From NCBI GenBank assembly GCA_019057475.1, contig DXJO01000046.1, positions 1 through 64,000 of the forward strand: a stretch of 64,000 bases of DNA, given 5' to 3'. How positions within the stretch are numbered: the first letter of the stretch is position 1; every line of letters starts with the position of its first letter. The DNA is from Candidatus Thorarchaeota archaeon (GTDB lineage Archaea; Asgardarchaeota; Thorarchaeia; Thorarchaeales; Thorarchaeaceae). Position numbers and translations under genes: made by a program. This document shows, one piece after another, positions 16,047 through 24,233 of this stretch. The notes beneath the pieces were generated by a model. That model did no database searches, was not told the DNA's origin, and worked only from the letters and a program-made list of their open reading frames with translations.

Positions 16047-17399
16047 TTAGCCCGAGATAACTCTGGCTGATTCGACCACAATCGAGGGCGTCACAACAGT
16101 TGATGTCACCCTAACGTCAGCCCCAACTCGATGAACTCTCTGAAGCAAGTCACGCATGTTGATGCCCACGAGAGTGTTCTTCACCGAATGTTCAATCGCC
16201 CCATCCTCAATGTAATGGCCTTCCATCACCATGGCGCTCAAATCGCCCGTCGTCATGTTTGGACGGTCCCCAGTATATCTGAACAGGATGCCCTTCTTGA
16301 TCTCGGAAACTAGGTCATCAAGGGTCCCTTTTCCAGGCGCTATGACAAGGTTGGAAGGCGAGATTGAGGGGAGTCCTGAGTAGGAGGGTCGACTTGCGTT
16401 TCCAGTGTTCTCCACCTGGTCCTTGTTGGCAGTATAGGAGTTGTGCAGGATGTTCTTCAATACCCCACCATGCAGAATCTGTGTGCGCTGTGTTGGAACC
16501 CCTTCGGCGTCAAAAGATCGAGAGCCAATCCCACCAGCTATATGAGAGTCGTCCATGATACTGAGCTCTTCCGATGCAATCGACTCGCCCAGTGCGTCTG
16601 CTATGTATGAGCGCCCGTATTGAATCTCCTCAGCATTGATGGCGCCTCCAAAGCCGCCTCCGATGATAGTGCTCACCGCGAGAGGCGTGAGAATGATGGG
16701 CATATCACCACCCTCAATTGTTCGACCACCGAGACTGTTTACTGCATTGCGCCCTGCAGTGGAGCCAACCCATTCAGGATCTATGTTCCTGAGGCTTCTA
16801 GATACTTGGAACTCGAAACTAGAAGTCTGGTCATTATCGTCCTTGACTGTGGGAGAGCTATAGATGAACATAGATGCGGTTTCCACGGAACCGGAGATGC
16901 CAAGGGAGTTGACTATTGCCTTGGTCCCTGCGGACGCATTCAACTGTGCTTCCACAGCAGTCTGCTTGGAGCCAACTGCTTCATTCGTAGCATCGACTGT
17001 CTGTATAATCAACTCTGCGGCTTCTTCAGATGAGAGCCTCTTAATTGCCGGGTCGAAGAGTCCCTTTACGGAGGGGTAGGTCCCGTCATAGGATGGCAAT
17101 GCAAAGAAGTCCGGGTCGGGCACTGATGCCTTTGCGAGTTCGACAGATCTTGCGGCGGCCTCAAGCAAATCCTCATCTTGAATCGTGGTGACATATGCAA
17201 AGCCGATCCCGCCCTTCTTGATCACTGAACGGATACCACATCCTGCGTCCCTCTTTTCAGATGCGCTCTTGATTGCACTATTCTCAACATTGATTGTGAA
17301 TGATCGTGATGCTGCTACATAGGCTTCGGCTTGACTTGCACCAAGTTCTTCCGCCCTTTTAACGACCAGTTCCCCAATCTCAAGAAGCTCGCCGTTCAA
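16047..17399 (-). CDS. tldE: TldE/PmbA family protein, non-catalytic partner of TldD
   Basis: TldE pairs with TldD as a heterodimeric metalloprotease that degrades unfolded peptides or matures peptides. The protein has the family N-terminal helix with AEAYVAASRSFTINVENSAI, glycine-rich strands (GCGIRSVIKKGGIGFAY), and the late GDLSAMVMEGHYIEDGAIEHSVKN block, and lacks HExxxH, as expected for TldE. The ORF track begins at 17510, deep inside tldD. I prefer TTG 17399: it lies one base past the tldD stop and has a strong GGAGGTG ribosome site 6 bases ahead. GTG 17408 is an alternative. Confidence 0.9.
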   Translation of the reverse strand: MNGELLEIGELVVKRAEELGASQAEAYVAASRSFTINVENSAIKSASEKRDAGCGIRSVIKKGGIGFAYVTTIQDEDLLEAAARSVELAKASVPDPDFFALPSYDGTYPSVKGLFDPAIKRLSSEEAAELIIQTVDATNEAVGSKQTAVEAQLNASAGTKAIVNSLGISGSVETASMFIYSSPTVKDDNDQTSSFEFQVSRSLRNIDPEWVGSTAGRNAVNSLGGRTIEGGDMPIILTPLAVSTIIGGGFGGAINAEEIQYGRSYIADALGESIASEELSIMDDSHIAGGIGSRSFDAEGVPTQRTQILHGGVLKNILHNSYTANKDQVENTGNASRPSYSGLPSISPSNLVIAPGKGTLDDLVSEIKKGILFRYTGDRPNMTTGDLSAMVMEGHYIEDGAIEHSVKNTLVGINMRDLLQRVHRVGADVRVTSTVVTPSIVVESARVISG

Positions 17400-17400
17400 C

Positions 17401-18822
17401 TCACGCACCTCCCACAGGAATTTCTCTGATTCGAGCGTGAGGCCCACCGGACATTTCTGGCACAGCCTGTCCTGATTTTCCGCACGTGCCAGCTTCCATT
17501 GAGAAATCATTGCCGATGGCGTCTATCTTTGCTAGCACTTCAAGAATCTGTCCCGCCATTGATACATCGCGGACAAGCTCTGTGAGCTCACCGTTGTCTA
17601 TCAGGTATCCATAGTTAGCTTGGAACATGAACTGACCCTTAGAAGGGTCCGTATAGCCGTAGTTGAAACCGCATAGCAGAATTCCTCCATTTGTGTCCGA
17701 AATTAGCTCCTCGGCGTCCCAGTCACCAGGTTCCATGAAGGTATTGCTCATTCGAGGAAGGGGAGGATGCATGAAGGATTGAGCTCGGGCGGATCCATTT
17801 GGTTCCATGTCAAGAAGAACAGCGGTTTCCAAGCTATGCATCAACTCTGTCAAGATTCCATCCTTCACTAAGGTTCTTTTTCTTGTCTTGGTGCCTTCCC
17901 AATCGTATTCAAAGGACCCTCGCTTGCCAGGCAAGGTTGGATCGTCTGTCAAGTTCAAGTGCTCTGGGCCAACCTTTTTTCCCACCTTGTCCTCAAGAAT
18001 TGTCGTGTGTGCTGGCCAGTTATCAGCCTCAGATGCATGACCAAAGGCCTCATGAACCATCACACCGTTGAGAACAGGATCCATAACTACGTCGTAGGTT
18101 CCACCTTTGGCCGCTTTAGATGAGAGAAGGTCTATGGCAAGCTTTGCAGACTCCTCGCCAATGTGTTGGGGCCGCTCCGTTTCCAACTCTTCGAATCCCC
18201 CTCTTGTGCCCACTGACTTGAAACCACGTTGTCGATTAGCACCATCTTTCGCTGTTGTGACCGAGATTATTCTTGGCAATGAATTCTCTAGATGGACGCT
18301 CGTGCCGAAGGAGTTCGCAATGTAAAGCTCGGTCCACAGGTCTCCGTAGACAGTTCGAGTGTTGTGGACCCGGCCATCAAAGTCACGGGCTTGATCATCA
18401 ATCATCTTTGCGAAAGCAATCTTCTCCTCAAACGTGACGCCCTGAACTGGCCTTTTGACATTCAGTCTGACCTTGTCCTGGAAAGATGGACCATCAATCT
18501 CGAATCGCTTTGCTACCCTGCTACGTGTTGCTAGCGCCAGGCGCGCAACAGACTCCCCAGTTTCTCGCATGCCTTTCAGTGTCAGATCAGTTGCCTGTCC
18601 AAAGGCCCATGCGCCATCAATGAATGCCCTAATTCCAGCGCCCTTCAACCTCGAGGCGAGCGAACGCTTTGTAACGCCATCACTCATCTCAATGATTGTA
18701 GTTGTGGTGTTCTCGATTCGAACGTCAGCAAACTTAGCGCCAACCTTGAGAACTGCTTCAATGGCAGCGCTGGCCGCATCTTCCATAGTAATCGCCTCGG
18801 GGTCTTTGCTCAGGCGCGGCAT
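17401..18822 (-). CDS. tldD: TldD family zinc metalloprotease
   Basis: The catalytic partner of TldE. The zinc motif HEAFGH is clear in GVMVHEAFGHASEADNW near residue 254. Upstream segments match the family (SDGVTKRSLASRLKGAGIRA and the ALATRSR region), as do TLPGKRGSFEYDWEGT and the C-terminal GGILLCGFNYGYTDP with a Cys probably near the active site. The 473-aa length is normal. tldD is directly upstream of tldE and translationally coupled to it. A start at the internal ATG of residue 14 is possible. It diverges from the B-box/GRAM gene. Confidence 0.93.
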   Translation of the reverse strand: MPRLSKDPEAITMEDAASAAIEAVLKVGAKFADVRIENTTTTIIEMSDGVTKRSLASRLKGAGIRAFIDGAWAFGQATDLTLKGMRETGESVARLALATRSRVAKRFEIDGPSFQDKVRLNVKRPVQGVTFEEKIAFAKMIDDQARDFDGRVHNTRTVYGDLWTELYIANSFGTSVHLENSLPRIISVTTAKDGANRQRGFKSVGTRGGFEELETERPQHIGEESAKLAIDLLSSKAAKGGTYDVVMDPVLNGVMVHEAFGHASEADNWPAHTTILEDKVGKKVGPEHLNLTDDPTLPGKRGSFEYDWEGTKTRKRTLVKDGILTELMHSLETAVLLDMEPNGSARAQSFMHPPLPRMSNTFMEPGDWDAEELISDTNGGILLCGFNYGYTDPSKGQFMFQANYGYLIDNGELTELVRDVSMAGQILEVLAKIDAIGNDFSMEAGTCGKSGQAVPEMSGGPHARIREIPVGGA

Positions 18823-18994
18823 TGCGGTTTAACTAGTTTCGGATACGGAGTTTGCACCATTCGAGGCGCTCTCACGCCAATCATGAATGACTGCAGATCT
18901 ACAGTCAAATGTGGGTCAATGTGTTCAGGACTATCAAGTCTCCTGCAATTGTTGTGGGTGTTTTGGGGATAATACACGGGTCTTTTTGGCCTGC

Positions 18995-20608
18995 ATGGAC
19001 AAGGGAGATGGGCCATGGACCGGAGGTGCCCAGTTGACTGAGGAGTCCTCAAACCGTATATGCAGAGCATGCAAGAGCAAAGGTGCCACTCACCTGTGTG
19101 AAGATTGTGGAGCAGTGCTCTGCTCGAATTGTCTTGAAACCAAGTCTACATCTTCATACGTATGCAAAGATTGTCATAGTATATTGGGCACTCCGTTGCC
19201 CGGGCAAAGGTTTGAGGAATGCAGTGACTGTGGGTCTGAGAATCTGAGTGTAGGTAGGCGGATGGAGGAGATATGTCCCGAGTGTCACTCTACCCGCACC
19301 ATCTTGGTGGATGTTAAGCAAAGGAGCATCGCACAAGAACTCAGGCAGGCAATCAACAGCTTGCAGTATGGCCACATAAAATTGAGAGAACTCAATAACA
19401 GACTAATCGGAGCAAAGCGCCTGCTCGTTTCCTTGAGGATGGCTAACTTCTTGCACTATAGGTGGCTGGATGACAAAATCCAGAGCACACAGGAGGAGCT
19501 ACCCGCAATCAAGAATCGGATAGGAAACCAAGCAGACATGTTAGCCAGGCAAATTGCAGCTGAAACAAAGGGTTTGATGAACACTGCCTCCTGGTCCGCC
19601 TCCCAGTTTCCGTTCATTGAAGGTGTTACAAACAGGGTGACGCATCTGGTCAACCAGTACAAGCACTCTGTGGACGAAGCATTGAGTGAAGCCGATCTTA
19701 CCTTGAAGGACATTACAAAGCAACTAGACGGATTGAACTATTACCGGTCACGGTTCTCTGGTTTTTACGAGCAAACTGAACTCTCAATCAACGAACTGCC
19801 TGTCTGTGCGCTACCCAAAATCAAAGTCACAGGGAGCGACTTCCTCAAGCATGACAAGGCAACTGGCACTCTCTTCATCACGAACAGGAGACTCGTCTTC
19901 ATTGGGCAGACAGGTGTTGTTCGCAAGAAAACTGAGATTATCTTTGACTTTCCGCTTCTCTACCTGACCTCTATCGAGGAGGATGGTAGATTCAGGAAGA
20001 GAATTGTTCTGAAGATGAAACAAGGCGAAGTGAAGATTTCCTGCAGTGAGCAAACGAAGAAAGTACTACCGGATTACGTCGAGATTGCTAAGAAGTTTGA
20101 CAGGTATATGCAGACAGACCTGCAGAAGGTACGGAAACTAGAGCAGGTAAATGTCAACGTAAGCGACGTCAGACTCAGGATTGAGGACCTGATTTATTCG
20201 TTGAATACGGGAAGGAATAGACCGAGATCCTGTATGACATACCCACAGACACCGGCTGGAGCGTACTATGCTGAGCCATCAAGTCCCCAACCGAGGTATG
20301 CCCACCGCGATTACGGAAGCTATCGTCAAGGGGCTCAACTCAAGGACCACCTGGAGAGGACAATAGATAGACGTGCATATCAGCAGTATCCAGGTGCAAG
20401 AGGCGAGATGGTGGCAGAAATTGAAACCCTCAGGAGAAACGCATCATCTTTGGACAACGCATTACGTGATACTGTTCATCTCTTCAGGGGAGGAAGACTT
20501 GTTCCAGAGGATTTCATCAGACGGTACAAGGGACTGATGCGTGACTCATACTATACAAGAAAAGAAATCGAAAGAAAATCTTCAAGAGACGCGGGCTACT
20601 ACAGGTAA
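18995..20608 (+). CDS. B-box/zinc-ribbon, coiled-coil and GRAM/PH-like protein, candidate ESCRT accessory
   Basis: A 537-aa multidomain protein next to ESCRT-III. From ATG 18995: residues 23-61 hold a B-box-like zinc site (CRACKSKGATHLCEDCGAVL and CSNC, then CKDCH). A second zinc ribbon uses C76, C79, C94 and C97. Residues 110-270 are long amphipathic helices, probably coiled coil. Residues about 275-365 look like a GRAM/PH fold with GTLFITNRRLVFIGQTG and ISCSEQTKKVLPDYVEIAKKF. A Tyr/Arg/Pro-rich low-complexity region (410-465) and a final helical hairpin follow. The ORF track starts at 18887, but a TATA-like gataatac about 25 bases ahead supports 18995. Zinc and lipid-binding-like modules beside ESCRT genes suggest membrane or ubiquitin recognition, as the GLUE/NZF part of eukaryotic Vps36 does; this is inference by analogy. 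Confidence 0.7.
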   Translation: MDKGDGPWTGGAQLTEESSNRICRACKSKGATHLCEDCGAVLCSNCLETKSTSSYVCKDCHSILGTPLPGQRFEECSDCGSENLSVGRRMEEICPECHSTRTILVDVKQRSIAQELRQAINSLQYGHIKLRELNNRLIGAKRLLVSLRMANFLHYRWLDDKIQSTQEELPAIKNRIGNQADMLARQIAAETKGLMNTASWSASQFPFIEGVTNRVTHLVNQYKHSVDEALSEADLTLKDITKQLDGLNYYRSRFSGFYEQTELSINELPVCALPKIKVTGSDFLKHDKATGTLFITNRRLVFIGQTGVVRKKTEIIFDFPLLYLTSIEEDGRFRKRIVLKMKQGEVKISCSEQTKKVLPDYVEIAKKFDRYMQTDLQKVRKLEQVNVNVSDVRLRIEDLIYSLNTGRNRPRSCMTYPQTPAGAYYAEPSSPQPRYAHRDYGSYRQGAQLKDHLERTIDRRAYQQYPGARGEMVAEIETLRRNASSLDNALRDTVHLFRGGRLVPEDFIRRYKGLMRDSYYTRKEIERKSSRDAGYYR

Positions 20609-20610
20609 CC

Positions 20611-21234
20611 TCAAATGCCTAGCTCGCTCTCCAGAGATTTGATAGCTTCTTCGAGTTCATCGGTCTGGCTGGCAGGTCTAGTGTCAGTTGAGGCTTCTGC
20701 TAGTCCTGCCTCCTTGTCTATCTCTTGCATGGAAGCAGCCAAATCATCCGTTGTGATCTCCGGCATCGTGGCATGAAATGCATCATCAGCGATACCACTC
20801 TCGATTTCGAATTCCTCTAAGCGCTGAGCTATCTCATCGACATTAGCGACTACCTTCGTGGCATCGGTTGCATTTCCCAGCAACCCAAGGATCTTGGCGA
20901 CCTCATCCATGGCGCGATTCGTCTTGGCAGCTGTCTGCGCACGGTTGACATGAGCGAGAATTTTGAGGATGTTGAGCCGCGACCTATCAACAGAAAGCGC
21001 AAACCTACGAAACCGGACCATCTCGGTCGCATAGGTTCGAAATGCGTTCACCTGTCCGGCCTTGCGTGCACGCACAGCCCTGCTCTTAGTTCCCCGCTCC
21101 TCCTTCTCGAGCTTGTTCCGTTGTCGTTCCAGCTGCTTCGCTAATATTCGCAGCTCGCTCTTGACTTCTCCAATGTCGGGTTTCTTCCGACCCCAAGAGA
21201 AAGCCTTTTTTATTGTACCCAAGTGCCTCACCAA
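20611..21234 (-). CDS. ESCRT-III (Snf7/CHMP family) protein
   Basis: ESCRT-III subunits polymerise on membranes and drive scission in division, budding and vesicle formation. The 207-aa protein has a basic N terminus (TIKKAFSWGRKK), a long helical hairpin with ELRILAKQLERQRNKLEKEE and KAGQVNAFRTYATEMVRFRR, then shorter helices and an acidic C-terminal half. The last residues, ELEEAIKSLESELGI, resemble a MIT-interacting motif, matching the MIT domain of the neighbouring Vps4. Charge distribution (basic core, acidic tail) is typical. The start is TTG 21234, with GTG 21231 directly after it. It is divergent from vps4 and convergent with the B-box gene, with a 2-base gap. Confidence 0.88.
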   Translation of the reverse strand: MVRHLGTIKKAFSWGRKKPDIGEVKSELRILAKQLERQRNKLEKEERGTKSRAVRARKAGQVNAFRTYATEMVRFRRFALSVDRSRLNILKILAHVNRAQTAAKTNRAMDEVAKILGLLGNATDATKVVANVDEIAQRLEEFEIESGIADDAFHATMPEITTDDLAASMQEIDKEAGLAEASTDTRPASQTDELEEAIKSLESELGI

Positions 21235-21411
21235 GTCCGCAGGTTATGACCCAACAACCGGAGATGCAAATCCGCGTTTAAACTTTCGTAGCCCCACCCT
21301 AGCACAGTTGGGAAGCACCTCGGAGGAATGGTTGATTCTCAGTTGGTCAACGGCGAAGATAAAACACAGACATTCTTAATAGCTTACAGCACATCTCACA
21401 CTTGAATTCGC

Positions 21412-22641
21412 ATGTCAGGATCAGATAGCGACAGGTTAGACATTGGGCTCAAGAATCTACTCGACAAAGCGATAGAGTTGGACAATAGAGGAATGAAGAA
21501 AGAAGCTTGTCAGTACTATCTGCGAGCCAGCAAGATTCTCATCAAGCTCTCAAAGTCTACGTCCCTCCCTTCTGTTCGAAAGCATTACTTCAAGCGAGCC
21601 CAGGAGTGTGTTGATAGAGTCCGATACCTCTCAGGAATCAAGAAGAAGGCCCGTGGGCCAGTTGATGGCCTGCAGACTCCTCTAAAGAGCGATATCAGAG
21701 CAGTCACTGAGTCGGCTGTTAGTAAGCGACCTGATGCCACTCCCGAGCCAGACGAAGATACTAAGAGGCTCCAAGAGATGATTGCGGATACAATTGTCAC
21801 AGAGCGCCCCAACGTCAATCTGTCCGAGGTCGCCGGTCTCGACGATGCAAAACAAGCCATCTACGATGCGATACTGGCACCGATGAAGCATCCAGAGTTA
21901 TTCAAAGGAAAAGCGAGGCAGCCGTGGAGAGGCATCCTGTTGTACGGTCCAGCGGGCTGTGGGAAGACATTGATAGCGAAAGCAGTTGCAGCCGAAGTCA
22001 ACGCCACATTCTTCAACGTGTCAGCCGCCAATATAGTGAGTAAATGGCTTGGCGAATCTGAACGTCTAGTCATGCGCCTCTTTGAGATGGCAAGAAAGAA
22101 CCAACCAGCAATCATCTTCATGGACGAGCTGGATTCAATTGGCGTTTCAAGGTCCGGGGATGATGTTGGAGGCGAAAGGCGGCTAAAGACTCAGTTGTTA
22201 ACAGAGCTGCAGGGTCTCGCAAGCGACCAGAATGAGAGAATTACGCTAATTGGCGCAACCAATCTCCCGTGGGAATTGGACTTTGCTTTGAGGTCCCGTT
22301 TCGAGAAGCGAATCCATGTACCGCTACCGGATAAGAGAGGACGAAAAGAGATTTTCAGGATTCATATCGAAGATGTAGAGTTAGCATCAGAAGTGGACTT
22401 TGAGGAGCTTGCAAGTCTTAGTGAGGGGTACAGTGGAAGGGACATCGGTGTGGTCTGTAGAGAGGCGGCAATGGAACCCATAAGAGACCTTCAGAAGACA
22501 GGAAGAATGGAAGAGGAAGCGGAGATACTGAACCTTCGCCCTGTTTCGAGAGAGGACTTTCTTGGAGCCATTGAGAATATCAGGCCAGCGACGTCCCCAG
22601 AAGATATCAAGAAGTACATTGACTGGGCGGAGGGGTCGTAG
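21412..22641 (+). CDS. vps4: Vps4-like AAA ATPase with MIT domain
   Basis: Vps4 disassembles ESCRT-III polymers using ATP. Residues 1-75 form a MIT three-helix domain (LLDKAIELDNRGMKKEACQY). A linker rich in charged residues follows, then the AAA core: Walker A GPAGCGKT near residue 180, pore-loop region SKWLGESERLV, Walker B IIFMDELDSIG, sensor LIGATNLPW, arginine-finger region ALRSRFEKRI, and a C-terminal helix FLGAIENIRPATSPEDIKKY. Length (409) fits archaeal Vps4/CdvC. It heads a two-gene transcript with the Vps25-like gene 3 bases downstream. A MIT domain rather than a generic AAA N-domain makes the Vps4 call secure. Confidence 0.95.
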   Translation: MSGSDSDRLDIGLKNLLDKAIELDNRGMKKEACQYYLRASKILIKLSKSTSLPSVRKHYFKRAQECVDRVRYLSGIKKKARGPVDGLQTPLKSDIRAVTESAVSKRPDATPEPDEDTKRLQEMIADTIVTERPNVNLSEVAGLDDAKQAIYDAILAPMKHPELFKGKARQPWRGILLYGPAGCGKTLIAKAVAAEVNATFFNVSAANIVSKWLGESERLVMRLFEMARKNQPAIIFMDELDSIGVSRSGDDVGGERRLKTQLLTELQGLASDQNERITLIGATNLPWELDFALRSRFEKRIHVPLPDKRGRKEIFRIHIEDVELASEVDFEELASLSEGYSGRDIGVVCREAAMEPIRDLQKTGRMEEEAEILNLRPVSREDFLGAIENIRPATSPEDIKKYIDWAEGS

Positions 22642-22644
22642 GGC

Positions 22645-23373
22645 TTGGGTATCAAGGAGCGACAGCGAGAGAAGAAGAAGACAGAAGAACCTGTCAAAGA
22701 TGCTGCCGAGCCCTCGGTGGTTATGAAGCAGACTACTGCTAGTGATGATTCCGCACACATACCAGAGATTGTTGTAAAAGTGGATGGTGGGTCCAATGCA
22801 ACTGACACCATCGAAACTGCTGTCGTTGAACCAGAACAAATGATGGACACTGAAGCGGCCGCCGTAACCGAAATCGTGCCGCGATGGGGGAACATAGGAG
22901 AAGCTGAGTGGATGTACAACATTCCCACGAGGTCGCAGGACCTGGTTCTCTGGGCCGAAGAATGGGGAGACTTCCTGCTTGAATGGACAGAATTCGAGAA
23001 GATTCATGTTCTCTCTGTTTCAGCATTCATTTCGAAACCCCCATTCAAGGACATACTTGGGAAAGTCAAAGCCTTTAGATCAATCGGAGACTCGTTAGTT
23101 GGGAAAGATGTTGCTGCATGGCTTGATCGGAATAGAGAACAACTCAGAGTGTACTGGAGACCACTGGGGGAGTGGGCGGACTTGGTCTACAGATGGGCTC
23201 TGGACACAGGCATACTTCGTCTCGATGTGAAGTCACTGGTCATCCAAGAAGCAGAGCAGGCTTTTTCGAAACTTCCTGAAGAGGACATCCACGGGATAAT
23301 GGCTCTACTTGTTGAGAGGGGATTTGCCAAGTGGGTTGATAAAAAAGCTGGGGCTATTGTTGTCAAAGTCTAA
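22645..23373 (+). CDS. ESCRT-II Vps25-like protein
   Basis: Vps25 is the ESCRT-II subunit that bridges to ESCRT-III. The 242-aa product begins at TTG three bases after the vps4 stop. Residues 1-75 are charged and low in order. Residues about 80-165 form a first winged-helix with the aromatic start WMYNIPTRSQDL, and 168-242 a second containing VYWRPLGEWADLVYRWALDT and DIHGIMALLVERGFAKWVDK. The WRPLGEWADLVYRWA segment strongly recalls eukaryotic Vps25. The disordered N-terminal extension is not part of the canonical protein. Identification is by motif and by position in the locus. Confidence 0.82.
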   Translation: MGIKERQREKKKTEEPVKDAAEPSVVMKQTTASDDSAHIPEIVVKVDGGSNATDTIETAVVEPEQMMDTEAAAVTEIVPRWGNIGEAEWMYNIPTRSQDLVLWAEEWGDFLLEWTEFEKIHVLSVSAFISKPPFKDILGKVKAFRSIGDSLVGKDVAAWLDRNREQLRVYWRPLGEWADLVYRWALDTGILRLDVKSLVIQEAEQAFSKLPEEDIHGIMALLVERGFAKWVDKKAGAIVVKV

Positions 23374-23378
23374 TCGAT

Positions 23379-24155
23379 TCAGGCTTCGGAAGTGCCTCCG
23401 CTCTCTGAATCATCTCTTGATCTCAAACCAGGGAAGTAATATCGTCCACCCGTGCTGAATCTGATGTCGGCAACAGCCATGCCGGCATCCACTAGACTAG
23501 TGAGAACCTGACGAGCGTGATCTTCTGACCACTTCAGGTTCATCATGACCTCTTCAATCGAAACGTACCCCTTCAAGGCCGCCAAGTTAATTACATCGGA
23601 TTGGTCTCGACGAAGCTCAAGGGGACGAAGCTCCACGACCTTTACGCCTCCTCTCAGAGTTCGTATGCCGGGTATTAGACCGTGTTCGGCGACTCGGTTC
23701 ACTGCCTCGATAACATCACTGAAGCTTACTGCCTTGAATTGAGGAAGCCGTTTAACCACCTCAACAATCAGCTCTGCGAGACCCATGAGTCCCTTCGAAG
23801 CGTGGATTGTGGCGACGTCAAGTATCGCCAACCCAATGTAGTCATAGAATTCGTCAAGGGTCAGACCTTGCGGAACAGACCTCATAGATTGCACAGACAG
23901 GTCCAACATATTCATTGCGTTAGGAAATCTTTCAAGGATTCTTTCATGGTCAAGGAACCGAAAGATATCCGTCCCCAGACGCCTCAGCTCACCGATGTTG
24001 GACTTGACTTCTTGAACCAGTGCCTCCGATTCTCGCTCGAATGTTCGGATTTCTACCGCACCGAGGTCGTATATCATCTTCAGCTGGTCCAACGTGGCAA
24101 TTGAAGCAAATATCTCAGTTTGAAGTCGCTCATGCATCGGCTCGCATCCCTTCAT
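23379..24155 (-). CDS. ESCRT-II EAP30-domain protein (Vps22/Vps36-like)
   Basis: EAP30 proteins (Vps22 and Vps36) form ESCRT-II with Vps25. The central part shows the signature YIGLAILDVATIHASKGLMG and then LAELIVEVVKRLPQ. The winged-helix tandem continues with IEAVNRVAEHGLIPGIRTL, the strand VKVVELRPLE and the second winged-helix YVSIEEVMMNLKWSEDHARQ. The N terminus is a predicted helix. The track start (TTG 24188) is less likely than ATG 24155 or 24137. It converges on the vps25-like gene with a 5-base gap. It cannot be assigned to Vps22 or Vps36 by eye; there is no GLUE domain in this protein, which favours a Vps22-like role. Confidence 0.82.
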   Translation of the reverse strand: MKGCEPMHERLQTEIFASIATLDQLKMIYDLGAVEIRTFERESEALVQEVKSNIGELRRLGTDIFRFLDHERILERFPNAMNMLDLSVQSMRSVPQGLTLDEFYDYIGLAILDVATIHASKGLMGLAELIVEVVKRLPQFKAVSFSDVIEAVNRVAEHGLIPGIRTLRGGVKVVELRPLELRRDQSDVINLAALKGYVSIEEVMMNLKWSEDHARQVLTSLVDAGMAVADIRFSTGGRYYFPGLRSRDDSESGGTSEA

Positions 24156-24233
24156 ACATCTAGATAGCTGACTAAGCTGACAGAACAAAGCTCTCGCTAC
24201 TTGCTTTAAGACGGAGTATTATTCGAAGCATCA

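Noticed and set aside
17402-17510. N-terminal extension of TldE inside tldD
   Set aside because: The first 35 residues are read through tldD coding sequence in another frame, while a good ribosome site and TTG lie just past the tldD stop.
18887-18994. Cys-rich N terminus of the B-box/GRAM ORF (first 36 residues)
   Set aside because: It contains four cysteines in an odd arrangement, but overlaps the promoter region, and a TATA-like element fits ATG 18995 instead. Kept as a possibility only.
24189-24233. Possible tRNA or small RNA between EAP30 and aspS genes
   Set aside because: Too short and no cloverleaf pairing; it is simply an intergenic promoter.
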